From Variovorax boronicumulans NBRC 103145 (GTDB taxonomy: Bacteria > Pseudomonadota > Gammaproteobacteria > Burkholderiales > Burkholderiaceae_C): DNA of 64,000 bases. The stretch spans positions 1 to 64,000 of the forward strand of contig NZ_BCUS01000017.1 of NCBI RefSeq assembly GCF_001591345.1. Reading direction: 5' to 3'. The notes under the pieces were generated by a model. The model did not search any database. It saw only the letters and a list, made by a program, of their open reading frames with translations, and was not told the origin of the DNA. The position numbers and the translations under genes were made by a program. Shown here in pieces: positions 40,752-50,583 of this stretch. Position 1 is the stretch's first letter. Every line of letters starts with the position of its first letter.

Positions 40752-41201
40752 ATGGAATGCACAGTAAGTTGGACCGGTGACGCAGGCACCCGATCGGCCA
40801 TGGGCTTCGTGGCCGAGACCGGCAGCGGCCATGTCCTGATGATGGACGGTGCCCCGGATGCGGCTAAGCCCGAGAACGGCGGCCAGAACCTGGCGGCGCG
40901 GCCGATGGAAACCGTGCTCGCGGGCACGGGCGGTTGCACCGCCTACGACGTGGTGCTCATATTGAAGAGAGGGCGCCATCGCGTCGAGCGCTGCAGCGTC
41001 AAGCTGACCAGCGAGCGCGCCGAGAAGGATCCCAAGGTCTTCACGAAGATCCACATGCACTTCACCGTGGCGGGCAAGGGCATTCCGGCCACCGCCGTGG
41101 AGCGGGCGATCGCTCTCAGCCACGAAACCTACTGCTCCGCCAGCATCATGTTGGCGAAGACGGCGGAAATCACGACCAGCTTCGATCTGATCGAGACCTG
41201 A
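40752..41201 (+). CDS. OsmC family protein
   Basis: This 149-residue OsmC/Ohr-like protein has the two family cysteines: Cys62 in TGGCTAYDV and Cys128 in HETYCSASIML. These residues reduce organic hydroperoxides in peroxidatic members. The YhfA-like subgroup, which this resembles by its CSAS motif, is less well understood. The ATG at 40752 has TGGAG about 11 bases upstream. It is divergent from the small RNA gene and is followed by convergent coq7. Confidence 0.88.
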   Translation: MECTVSWTGDAGTRSAMGFVAETGSGHVLMMDGAPDAAKPENGGQNLAARPMETVLAGTGGCTAYDVVLILKRGRHRVERCSVKLTSERAEKDPKVFTKIHMHFTVAGKGIPATAVERAIALSHETYCSASIMLAKTAEITTSFDLIET

Positions 41202-41229
41202 AACCCCCGTTGGATGGCGACCGAAGGCC

Positions 41230-41859
41230 CTAGATTCGGTGGGCGACGGTCGTCATGACCCGCGATGCCAGGCGCATCAGGGCCTTGGCCGGGGCCGGCA
41301 GTTCCGCGGCGCCCGCGTCGACGGCCTGCGTGGCGTGGAGGGCTTCGTCGATCTTCATTTGCTCGACCACGGCGCGGGACGCGTGATCGGTCGACGGCAG
41401 GCGGTCCAGGTGGCTTTCGAGGTGCGCTTCCACCTGGCGCTCGGTCTCGGCGACGAAGCCGAGGCTCAAGGGATCGCCCAGGCGTCCGGCAATCAGGCCG
41501 AGACCGAAGGCGCCTGCATACCAGAGTGGGTTCAGGAGGGACGGGCGGGCGCCCAGGTCGTCCAGCCGCTGCCGGGTCCACGCCAGGTGATCGGTTTCCT
41601 CATGCGCGGCTTCCAGGAAGTGCGCGCGCAACGCCGGGTCCCGCGCCACGGCGGCCTGGGCGGTGTACAGCGCCTGTGCGCAGACTTCGCCGACATGGTT
41701 CACGCGCATGAGCGCACCGGCTTCGCGGCGCTCCGATTCGCTCAATTCACCTTGCGGCTGGATCGCGGGCGGAAGCGCCCGGGTGGCGTGAGATCGGGCA
41801 AAAAGCGTGCGCAAAGCCGCATCGGCGGCAGTCAGGGCGGGGTCGAGCAGGGCGGTCAT
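41230..41859 (-). CDS. coq7: Coq7-type demethoxyubiquinone hydroxylase
   Basis: The 209-residue ferritin-like diiron enzyme performs the last ring hydroxylation in ubiquinone synthesis. Iron ligands are visible in two helix pairs: [15 protein letters not shown] with [11 protein letters not shown], and [16 protein letters not shown] with [11 protein letters not shown]. The C-terminal half has the membrane-associating hydrophobic surface ([18 protein letters not shown]). Start MTALLDPAL at 41859 is preferred to the frame beginning at 41904. It replaces the UbiF-type flavoprotein used by enterics. Confidence 0.93.
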   Translation of the reverse strand: MTALLDPALTAADAALRTLFARSHATRALPPAIQPQGELSESERREAGALMRVNHVGEVCAQALYTAQAAVARDPALRAHFLEAAHEETDHLAWTRQRLDDLGARPSLLNPLWYAGAFGLGLIAGRLGDPLSLGFVAETERQVEAHLESHLDRLPSTDHASRAVVEQMKIDEALHATQAVDAGAAELPAPAKALMRLASRVMTTVAHRI

Positions 41860-41943
41860 GGGTCTATTTGACCGCACCTGTCCGGCGATGCAAGGACGGC
41901 ACATTTCGTTTCATATCGTGGCAAAACCAACCGTCTAAGTCCT

Positions 41944-42028
41944 TTGTTGCACGACTGCAACGAAACACGCGGGGCTTCCAAGATTTAGGGCGATTTGTTT
42001 TGCCCTGCCGCAGCGGCTCTGGTGCAAT
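41944..42028 (+). promoter_or_regulatory. Upstream region of the intact porin: dyad and weak promoter
   Basis: TTGTTGCA (41944-41951) and TGCAACGA (41956-41963) form a dyad like that over the small RNA promoter. Downstream, TTGCCC (42000-42005) and TGCAAT (42023-42028) are 17 bp apart and could be a promoter. That would give a leader of about 107 nt with two small hairpins before the GGAGAAA ribosome site. Confidence 0.35.
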
Positions 42029-42141
42029 AGCATCAACTTCCCAAAAGGAGGTTGGCCCGGGGTCCGGTGGGAGCACAAAAGTGCCAGTCACGGTGAGCCC
42101 TTCGCACCGGAGCCCTATGTTTAACCTTGGAGAAACTTGCA

Positions 42142-43386
42142 ATGAAAAAATCTCTAGTTGCTCTGGCTGCCCTGGCTGTTGCCGGTGTTGCCTCGGCTCA
42201 GTCGTCCGTCACGCTGTTTGGTGTGGTCGACGCGTCGATCAGCGGCTACTCGTCCACCTCGCGTGACCTGAACGGTGCCACCTTCCTGAACCCGTTCTAC
42301 CTGAACAAGGGCAGCGTCAAGGCAAGCCGTCGCGAACTGGCTAACTCGGGCTACAACTCCAGCCGTCTGGGCTTCCGTGGTACGGAAGACCTGGGTGGTG
42401 GCCTGGCAGCCAGCTTCTGGCTCGAAGCCCCGATCAAGAACGACGACGGTTCGGAAGGTGTTGCCACCTTCGCCCGCCGCTCGACCGTGAGCCTGTCTGG
42501 CGGTTTCGGTGAAATCCGTCTGGGTCGTGACTACACCCCGACGTTCTGGAACGACACCGTGTTCGATCCGTTCGGCACCAACGGCGTTGGCACCAACCTG
42601 ATCTCGACGGCCAACGGCAGCTTCGGCGCCTTCGGTTCGCCCGCAGCTTCGGTCGGTTCGTTCACCAACGTTGGCACGAGCAACTACGTCCGCGCTAGCA
42701 ACACCATCGGCTACTTCCTGCCGCCGAACCTGGGTGGTTTCTACGGTCAAGTGCAGTACGGCTTCGCTGAGAAGACCAAGTACAGCCCTGGCCTGGCAAC
42801 GCCTGATGTGGCTAACAGCCAGCGTCAAGGTCGTTACGTCGGCGGCCGCTTCGGCTACGCCAACGGCCCCCTGGACGTTGCGCTGGCTTATGGCAGCAGC
42901 ACCGTGGGTGACCAGTTCTACGTCGGCACGACCACCAAGGTCAACACGCTGAACCTGGGCGCTTCGTACGACTTCGGTCCCGTGAAGCTGTTCGGTGAAC
43001 TGTCGCGCGCCAAGAACAAGGTTGACTACGAAGTCACCCCGTTCGCCGGTGGCCGTCCTGACATCGACCTGACCGGTTACCTGCTCGGCGTGACCGTGCC
43101 GGTCGGTGCTGGCCTGATCCGCGCTTCGTACTCGAGCGTCAAGTACGACTACAACCAGCCCGCAGTGCTGTTCCAGCCCGCAGTTGCTGACCCGAAGGCC
43201 AACAAGCTGGCTATCGGCTACGTGCACAACCTGTCGAAGCGCACGGCTCTGTACGCTACCGTTGCTCGCGTGAGCAACAAGAACGGTGCAGCTCTGACCG
43301 TCGGCGGCCCGGCTTTCGTGACCACGGGTGGCTTCACCCCGAAGACCTCGACCGGCTACGACTTCGGTATCCGTCACGCTTTCTAA
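42142..43386 (+). CDS. Gram-negative porin, intact copy
   Basis: The 414-residue outer-membrane porin has a clean signal peptide (MKKSLVALAALAVAGVASAQ) and a 16-strand beta-barrel pattern ending in the aromatic FGIRHAF. The Shine-Dalgarno GGAGAAA stands 7 bases before the ATG at 42142, which decides the start. Codon choice (CGT, GGT, CTG) is that of a highly expressed gene. It is the inverted paralogue of the porin at 39199-40533. Long stretches are identical at DNA level, including the first ~110 bp of shared signal-peptide and mature coding sequence. It allows passive diffusion of small hydrophilic solutes. Confidence 0.95.
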   Translation: MKKSLVALAALAVAGVASAQSSVTLFGVVDASISGYSSTSRDLNGATFLNPFYLNKGSVKASRRELANSGYNSSRLGFRGTEDLGGGLAASFWLEAPIKNDDGSEGVATFARRSTVSLSGGFGEIRLGRDYTPTFWNDTVFDPFGTNGVGTNLISTANGSFGAFGSPAASVGSFTNVGTSNYVRASNTIGYFLPPNLGGFYGQVQYGFAEKTKYSPGLATPDVANSQRQGRYVGGRFGYANGPLDVALAYGSSTVGDQFYVGTTTKVNTLNLGASYDFGPVKLFGELSRAKNKVDYEVTPFAGGRPDIDLTGYLLGVTVPVGAGLIRASYSSVKYDYNQPAVLFQPAVADPKANKLAIGYVHNLSKRTALYATVARVSNKNGAALTVGGPAFVTTGGFTPKTSTGYDFGIRHAF

Positions 43387-43426
43387 TTTGATGCTGGCGT
43401 AAGCCAGCTTCGAATCGAAAGACTGA

Positions 43427-43460
43427 AAGCCACCCGGCGCAAGCCGGGTGGCTTTTTCTT
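43427..43460 (+). terminator. Intrinsic terminator of the intact porin gene
   Basis: AAGCCACCCGGC, loop GCAA, GCCGGGTGGCTT with a T-rich tail (43427-43460). A smaller hairpin GCTGGC/GCCAGC lies just before it at 43393-43408. Confidence 0.92.
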
Positions 43461-43570
43461 TTGGCGCGCGCCTGTTCTCACTCGTAAAAATTGCGCCTCC
43501 ACCCCCGGGGAACCCCCGTGCGGGCACGCTGTTTGCACTGCTAGCATGCCGCGATCACTCTTGTTGCTGA

Positions 43571-44551
43571 ATGACTGCCTTTGTACTGCGCCGCCTGATC
43601 CAGGCCGTGATCGTGATGATCGCGGTTGCGTTCATTGCCTTCCTCCTCTTTCAATATGTCGGCGACCCGGTCGTGTTCCTGTTGGGACAAGACGCCAAGC
43701 CCGACCAGATCCGTGAAATGCGCGCCGCATTGGGGCTCGACCGACCCTTCTTCGTGCAGTTCTGGCATTTCCTCGTCAATGCCGCACAAGGCGAGTTCGG
43801 ACTGAGCCTGCGCCAGGGCGCCAAGGTGTCGCGCCTGATCGGCGAGCGCTTTCCGGCCACGCTCGAACTGGCCCTCGTGGCCGCGGCCCTGGCCCTGTTC
43901 GTCGGCATTCCGATGGGCGTCTACACCGCCCTGCGCCGCGGCACCTTCATGAGCCAGGTGTTCATGACCGTGTCGCTGCTCGGCGTGTCGCTGCCCACCT
44001 TCCTGATCGGCATCCTGCTGATCCTCGTCTTCGCCGTGACGCTGGGCTGGTTCCCGAGCTTCGGGCGCGGCGACACCGTGCAGTTCGGCTGGTGGACCAG
44101 CGGGCTGTTCAAGGCCGACGGATGGCACCACATCATCCTGCCGGCGGTGACGCTGGCGATCTTCCAGCTCACGCTGATCATGCGGCTGGTGCGCGCCGAG
44201 ATGCTCGAGGTGCTGCGCACCGACTACATCAAGTTCGCGCGTGCACGGGGCCTGTCGAACCGCGCGATCCATTTCGGCCATGCGCTCAAGAACACGCTGG
44301 TGCCGGTCATGACCATCACGGGCCTGCAGCTCGGCGGCCTGATTGCCTTCGCGATCATCACGGAGTCGGTGTTCCAGTGGCCCGGCATGGGGCTGCTCTT
44401 CATCCAGGCCGTGACCTTCGCGGACATTCCCGTGATGGCCGCCTACCTGTGCCTGATCGCGCTGATCTTCGTGGTGATCAACCTCGTGGTCGACCTGCTG
44501 TACTTCGTGGTCGATCCGCGGCTGCGCGTGGGCAAGGCGGGAGGCCATTGA
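43571..44551 (+). CDS. Peptide/dipeptide ABC transporter permease (DppB type)
   Basis: The 326-residue inner-membrane permease has six predicted segments. The N-terminal segment FVLRRLIQAVIVMIAVAFIAF, then GLDRPFFVQFWHFL, is the hallmark of DppB/OppB-like proteins. The EAA loop YIKFARARGLSNRAIHFGHAL is near residue 220. It is the first gene of an operon with an M20 amidohydrolase, a family 5 binding protein, a DppC-like permease and two ATPases. Confidence 0.92.
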   Translation: MTAFVLRRLIQAVIVMIAVAFIAFLLFQYVGDPVVFLLGQDAKPDQIREMRAALGLDRPFFVQFWHFLVNAAQGEFGLSLRQGAKVSRLIGERFPATLELALVAAALALFVGIPMGVYTALRRGTFMSQVFMTVSLLGVSLPTFLIGILLILVFAVTLGWFPSFGRGDTVQFGWWTSGLFKADGWHHIILPAVTLAIFQLTLIMRLVRAEMLEVLRTDYIKFARARGLSNRAIHFGHALKNTLVPVMTITGLQLGGLIAFAIITESVFQWPGMGLLFIQAVTFADIPVMAAYLCLIALIFVVINLVVDLLYFVVDPRLRVGKAGGH

Positions 44552-44552
44552 G

Positions 44553-45827
44553 GTGAGTGCCGCAACCGCCGCCGCAACGCCGCGCCTGCAGGCCTCCGGC
44601 CGGGCCTTCGCGCACATCGCCAGCTTCTACCCCGAGATCACGGCCTTCCGCCGCGACCTGCACGCCCACCCCGAGCTCGGCTTCGAAGAGGTGTACACGG
44701 CGGGCCGCGTGCGCGAAGCACTGCGGGCTTGCGGCGTGGACGAGATCCACGAGGGCATCGGCAAGACCGGCGTGGTCGGCGTCATCCGCGGCAAGTCGAC
44801 GGCCAGCGGCCGCATGATCGGCCTGCGCGCCGACATGGACGCGCTGCCCATGCGCGAGGACAACGACTTCGGCTGGCGCTCCGCCAACGACGGCCTGATG
44901 CACGGCTGCGGCCACGACGGCCACACCGCCATGCTCGTCGGCGCCGCGCGCTACCTGGCCGAGACGCGCGACTTCGACGGCACCGCCGTGCTGATCTTCC
45001 AGCCGGGCGAAGAAGGCCTTGCCGGCGCGCGCGTGATGATCGAGGACGGCCTGTTCGACCGCTTCCCGGTGAACGCCGTCTACGCCATGCACAACTGGCC
45101 CGCGATGCCGGCCGGCACCGTCGGCATCAACCGCGGCGCGATGATGGCCGCGGCCGACCGCGTGACGATCGAGATCAAGGGCAAGGGCGGCCATGGCGCG
45201 CATGCCTACCAGACCATCGATCCCGTCGTGGTGGCTGCGCACATCATCACTGCGGCGCAGACCATCGTGTCGCGCAGCGTGCGTCCCATCGACGCGGCCG
45301 TCGTCAGCATCTGCGCCGTGCAGGCCGGCGACCTCGGCGCGATGAGCGTGATCCCGGGCGAGGCCACGCTGGTCGGCACCGTGCGCACCTTCAGCGCACG
45401 CGTGCAGGCGCAGGTCGAGCAGCGACTGAGCGAGCTGTGCACGGCCATTGCCACCGGCTTTGGCGCGACCGCGACGATCAAGTACGAACGCATCTACCCG
45501 GCCACGATCAACACCGCGCCCGAAGCGATGTTCGCGGCCGACGTGGCGCAGGCGCTGGTCGGCGCGAAGAACGTCGATCGCAACCTGGAGCCCAGCATGG
45601 GCGCCGAAGATTTTTCCTTCATGCTGCAGAAGAAGGCCGGTGCCTACCTGCGCATCGGCCAGGACGCCCGCAGCGGCGCCTTCCTGCACAACAGCCGCTA
45701 CGACTTCAACGACGAGATCCTGCCGCTGGGCGCCGCTTTGCATGCGGGCCTGATCGAGCAGGGCATGCCGCTGGCTGCTACCCGCAGCCTGCAGCCAGGG
45801 AAAGCCGCCGCCACCGCGGCGCCGTGA
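44553..45827 (+). CDS. M20-family amidohydrolase (hippurate hydrolase / N-acyl amino acid type)
   Basis: The 424-residue cytoplasmic metallopeptidase-fold enzyme has HAHPELGFEE near 36, GLRADMDALPM near 90, GCGHDGHTAMLVG near 118 and FQPGEEGLAGARVMI near 150. A C-terminal metal-ligand segment MGAEDFSFML is near 350. The family hydrolyses N-acyl amino acids and related amides. A GTG start 1 bp after the permease stop is the best choice. Its place inside a peptide-type ABC operon suggests it processes the imported ligand. Confidence 0.88.
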   Translation: MSAATAAATPRLQASGRAFAHIASFYPEITAFRRDLHAHPELGFEEVYTAGRVREALRACGVDEIHEGIGKTGVVGVIRGKSTASGRMIGLRADMDALPMREDNDFGWRSANDGLMHGCGHDGHTAMLVGAARYLAETRDFDGTAVLIFQPGEEGLAGARVMIEDGLFDRFPVNAVYAMHNWPAMPAGTVGINRGAMMAAADRVTIEIKGKGGHGAHAYQTIDPVVVAAHIITAAQTIVSRSVRPIDAAVVSICAVQAGDLGAMSVIPGEATLVGTVRTFSARVQAQVEQRLSELCTAIATGFGATATIKYERIYPATINTAPEAMFAADVAQALVGAKNVDRNLEPSMGAEDFSFMLQKKAGAYLRIGQDARSGAFLHNSRYDFNDEILPLGAALHAGLIEQGMPLAATRSLQPGKAAATAAP

Positions 45828-45858
45828 TGTGTTCGATTTCAACCCGAGGAGTGTTCCC

Positions 45859-47439
45859 ATGAGTTTCAAGAAGCAAGCGGCTGCGGTCGCTGTCCTGTGC
45901 GCTCTGAGCGCCGTCAGCATGGTCGCCAGCGCGCAGACCATCCGCATCGCGAACCAGGGCGATGCCCTGTCGCTCGACCCGCACTCGCTCAACGAGTCGC
46001 TGCAACTGAGCGTCACCGCCAACGTCTATGAAACTCTCGTGGGCCGCAACAAGGACCTGAGCCTGGCACCGCTGCTGGCCACGAGCTGGAAGCAGACCTC
46101 GCCGAACGTGTGGCGCTTCGAGCTGCGCAAGGGCGTGGTGTTCCACGACGGCACGCCGTTCAGCGCCGACGATGTCGTGTTCAGCTTCGCGCGCGCGCAG
46201 GGCGACGGCTCCGACATGAAGGCCACGCTCAGCGAGATCAAGGCCGTGCGCAAGGTCGGCGACCTCGCCGTCGAAATCGAAACCAACGGCCCGTTCCCGA
46301 TCCTGCCCGACGTGATCTCGCTCACCATGATCATGAGCAAGAAGTGGTGCGAGGAAAACCAGGCCACCAAGCCCGTCGACCGCCGCAAGGGCATCGAGAA
46401 CACCGCCTCGTTCAAGGCCAACGGCACCGGCCCGTTCCGCGTGCGCGAGCGCCAGCCCAACGTGCGCACGGTGTTCACGCGCAACGGTACCTACTGGGGC
46501 AAGATCGACGGCAACGCGCAGGAGATCGTGTTCACGCCCATCGCCAACCCCGCGACCCGCGTGGCCGCGCTGGTCTCCGGCGAAGTCGACGTGATGGAGC
46601 CCGTGCCCGTGCAGGACATCGCGCGCATCAACGCCGCGCCCAACGCCCGCGTCATCACCGGCCCCGAGATGCGCACCATCTTCCTGGGCATGGACCAGAA
46701 GCGCGACGAGCTGCAGTACTCGAACGTGAAGGGCAAGAACCCGTTCAAGGACAAGCGCGTGCGCCAGGCCTTCTACCAGGCCATCGACATCGCCGGCATC
46801 CAGCGCACCGTGATGCGCGGCGCCTCCAAGCCCACCGCGCTGCTCGTCGGCCCGGGCATCAATGGCTGGACCGCCGACCAGGACAAGCGCTTGCCTTTCG
46901 ACGTCGATGCCGCCAAGAAGCTGCTGACCGAAGCCGGCTACCCCAACGGCTTCGAAGTCTCGATGAACTGCCCGAACGATCGCTACGTCAACGACGGCCA
47001 GATCTGCCAGAGCGTGGCCGCCAACCTGGCCAAGATCGGCGTCAAGATCAACCTCGTGGCCGAGACCAAGGGCACCTACTTCCCGAAGATCCTGCGTCGC
47101 GACACCAGCTTCTACATGCTGGGCTGGACCCCGACCACCTACGACTCGCACAACGCGCTGAGCTCGCTCACCTCGTGTCCCGACGACAAGGGCACGGGCC
47201 AGTTCAACCTGGGCGCCTACTGCAACCCGAAGCTGGACGAGCTGACCAAGAAGATCCAGTCCGAGTCGGACAAGGCCAAGCGCAACGAGATGATCAAGGA
47301 AGCCTTCAAGGTCCACACCGACGACATCGGCCACCTGCCGCTGCATCAGCAGTCGCTGGCCTGGGGCGTGAGCAAGAAGGTCGAGCTGGTGCAACTGGCC
47401 GACAACTTCATGTACTTCAAGTGGATGAGCATCAAGTAA
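45859..47439 (+). CDS. ABC transporter substrate-binding protein, family 5 (peptide type)
   Basis: The 526-residue periplasmic protein has a signal peptide ending VASAQ near residue 26. Family 5 marks include LDPHSLNESLQLSVTANVYETL, then LATSWKQTSPNVWRFELRKGVVFHDGTPFSADDVVFSF. It delivers peptides, nickel, glutathione or opine-like ligands to the permease pair; the ligand cannot be told from sequence. I chose the ATG at 45859 ahead of the signal peptide. Two tandem hairpins follow the stop, probably to keep its transcript level above that of the downstream genes. Confidence 0.92.
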   Translation: MSFKKQAAAVAVLCALSAVSMVASAQTIRIANQGDALSLDPHSLNESLQLSVTANVYETLVGRNKDLSLAPLLATSWKQTSPNVWRFELRKGVVFHDGTPFSADDVVFSFARAQGDGSDMKATLSEIKAVRKVGDLAVEIETNGPFPILPDVISLTMIMSKKWCEENQATKPVDRRKGIENTASFKANGTGPFRVRERQPNVRTVFTRNGTYWGKIDGNAQEIVFTPIANPATRVAALVSGEVDVMEPVPVQDIARINAAPNARVITGPEMRTIFLGMDQKRDELQYSNVKGKNPFKDKRVRQAFYQAIDIAGIQRTVMRGASKPTALLVGPGINGWTADQDKRLPFDVDAAKKLLTEAGYPNGFEVSMNCPNDRYVNDGQICQSVAANLAKIGVKINLVAETKGTYFPKILRRDTSFYMLGWTPTTYDSHNALSSLTSCPDDKGTGQFNLGAYCNPKLDELTKKIQSESDKAKRNEMIKEAFKVHTDDIGHLPLHQQSLAWGVSKKVELVQLADNFMYFKWMSIK

Positions 47440-47448
47440 GTCGACCGT

Positions 47449-47505
47449 GGGCCGCTGCCTGAGCGGCCCGACCATGGGCCCGCTTCTTGCGGGCCCATTC
47501 TTTTT
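47449..47505 (+). terminator. Tandem hairpins inside the ABC operon (partial terminator)
   Basis: The first stem is GGGCCGCT/AGCGGCCC at 47449-47469. The second is ATGGGCCCGC/GCGGGCCCAT at 47474-47498, followed by TCTTTTTT. They lie between the binding-protein gene and the second permease gene. Confidence 0.85.
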
Positions 47506-47543
47506 TGCCTCACGATGAAAAATAACCCCCACGCGGCCCGGCG

Positions 47544-48455
47544 ATGAAAAAAACCCTTGCTCGCTGGCTCGACAGCGATGTCGGCTACAGCTTCCGCACC
47601 TCGCCGGTGGCGATTGCCGCCGCCGTCATTGCGCTGGTGTGCGTCTTCTGTTCGGTGTTCGCCGGATGGGTGTCGCCGCACAACCCCTTCGACCTCGCCA
47701 CCCTCGAACTCGGCGACGCCCGCCTGCCGCCGGCGTGGAGCGCTGAAGGCTCCACCAAATACATCCTCGGCACCGACGACCAGGGCCGCGACATTCTTTC
47801 GGCCGTGATCTACGGCGCCCGCATCTCGCTGATCGTCGGCGTGGTGTCGGTGGTGCTGTCGGTGGCCGTCGGCGTGGTGCTCGGCCTGCTGGCCGGCTTC
47901 TTCGGCGGCTGGCTCGACTCCTTCCTCATGCGCGTGTGCGACGTGATGCTGTCGTTCCCGCCCATCCTCGTCGCGCTGCTCATCGCCGGCGTCGGCCGCG
48001 CGCTCTTTCCGGGCGCGCACGAGTCGCTGGCCTTCGGCGTGCTGATCATCTCGATCTCGCTCACGGGCTGGGTGCAGTACGCGCGCACCGTGCGCGGCTC
48101 CACGCTGGTGGAGCGCAACAAGGAATACGTGCAGGCCGCGCGCGTCACCGGCGTTGCGCCGCTGCGCATCATGCTGCGCCACGTGCTGCCCAACGTGATG
48201 GGGCCGGTGATGGTGCTGGCCACCATCCAGGTCGCGACCGCGATCATCACCGAGGCCACGCTCTCGTTCCTGGGCGTCGGCGTGCCGCCGACCTCGCCTT
48301 CGCTGGGCACGCTCATCAGCATCGGCAACCAGTACCTGTTCTCGGGTGAATGGTGGATCACGGTGTTCCCGGGCCTGATGCTGGTGCTCATCGCACTCAG
48401 CGTGAACCTGCTCGGCGACTGGCTGCGCGACGCGCTCAATCCGCGCTTGCGCTGA
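47544..48455 (+). CDS. Peptide ABC transporter permease (DppC type)
   Basis: The 303-residue permease has the DppC pattern: an N-terminal cytoplasmic arm, a first segment, then a periplasmic loop with LGTDDQGRDILSAVIYGARISL near 75-95. The EAA loop YVQAARVTGVAPLRIMLRHVLPNV is near 195. It pairs with the DppB-like permease encoded three genes earlier. A GGAG-containing ribosome site for the next gene lies 20 bp downstream of the stop. Confidence 0.92.
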   Translation: MKKTLARWLDSDVGYSFRTSPVAIAAAVIALVCVFCSVFAGWVSPHNPFDLATLELGDARLPPAWSAEGSTKYILGTDDQGRDILSAVIYGARISLIVGVVSVVLSVAVGVVLGLLAGFFGGWLDSFLMRVCDVMLSFPPILVALLIAGVGRALFPGAHESLAFGVLIISISLTGWVQYARTVRGSTLVERNKEYVQAARVTGVAPLRIMLRHVLPNVMGPVMVLATIQVATAIITEATLSFLGVGVPPTSPSLGTLISIGNQYLFSGEWWITVFPGLMLVLIALSVNLLGDWLRDALNPRLR

Positions 48456-48475
48456 ACAGAAAAGGAGAACGCCTC

Positions 48476-49542
<1,067 letters not shown>

Positions 49543-49546
<4 letters not shown>

Positions 49547-50583
49547 GCGCCGCGATCGAACCCCGCAAGGACGCCGCAGCGGCAAAGACCGGCGAGCCGC
49601 TCGTGGTCGCGCACGACCTCGCACGCACCTTCGACGTGTCGCCGCCCTGGCTCAACCGCGTGCTCGAACGCAAGCCGCGCGTGCTGCTGCATGCTGTGGA
49701 CGGTGTGAGCTTTTCCATCGAGCGCGGCAAGACGCTCGCACTGGTCGGCGAATCGGGCTGCGGCAAGAGCACCGTGGCGCGCCTTCTGGTGGGCCTGTAT
49801 GCGCCCACGCGCGGCGGCCTGCAGTTCGACGGGCAGGACGCGCACGCCGCGTTCAAGACGCCTGAAGGCCGTCAGCTGCGCCGCCGCATCCAGATGATCT
49901 TCCAGGACCCCTACGCGAGCCTCAACCCGCGCTGGATCGTCGAGGACATCATCGGCGAGCCGCTGCGCGAGCACGGCATCCTGAGCGACAAGGACGCGCT
50001 TCGCCAGCGCGTGGGCGAGCTGCTGCAGTCGGTCGGCCTTTCGCCGCTGGACATGAGCAAGTACCCGCACCAGTTCTCGGGCGGCCAGCGCCAGCGCATC
50101 TCCATCGCGCGCGCGCTCGCCACGCAGCCCGAGTTCCTGGTGTGCGACGAACCCACCTCGGCGCTCGACGTGAGCGTGCAGGCGCAGGTGCTCAACATCA
50201 TGAAGGACCTGCAGCGCGAGCAGGGCCTGACCTACCTCTTCATCTCGCACAACCTCGCGGTGGTGCGTCACGTGGCCGACCAGGTCGGCGTGATGTACCT
50301 GGGCCGGCTGGTCGAGGTGGCGGACAAGCAGAAGCTCTTCGCCGAGCCGCAGCATCCGTACACCCGCATGCTGCTCGACGCGATCCCGCAGATGAAGCAC
50401 ACCGGTCGCGCACGCACGCCGGTGCAAGGCGAAGTGCCGAACCCGCTGAACCCGCCGACCGGTTGCGCCTTTCATCCGCGCTGCCCGCATGCGAATGCGC
50501 GCTGCTCGACCGAGCGGCCGCAGCTGCTGAGCCTGAAGGGTGTGCAGGTGGCTTGCCACGCGGTGGAGGAAGGCCGCTTGTGA
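49543..50583 (+). CDS. Peptide ABC transporter ATP-binding protein (DppF type)
   Basis: The 346-residue second ATPase has Walker A GESGCGKS near 70, [12 protein letters not shown], signature [16 protein letters not shown], Walker [13 protein letters not shown] and [13 protein letters not shown]. The C-terminal Cys cluster [14 protein letters not shown] is present. It begins inside the DppD stop and its own stop overlaps the GTG of the following glycosyltransferase gene, so three genes are translationally linked. Confidence 0.94.

Noticed and set aside
40376-40939. A 187-residue minus-strand frame across the small RNA and porin start
   Set aside because: It is out of frame with the porin, low in recognisable features, and crosses a promoter and a terminator.
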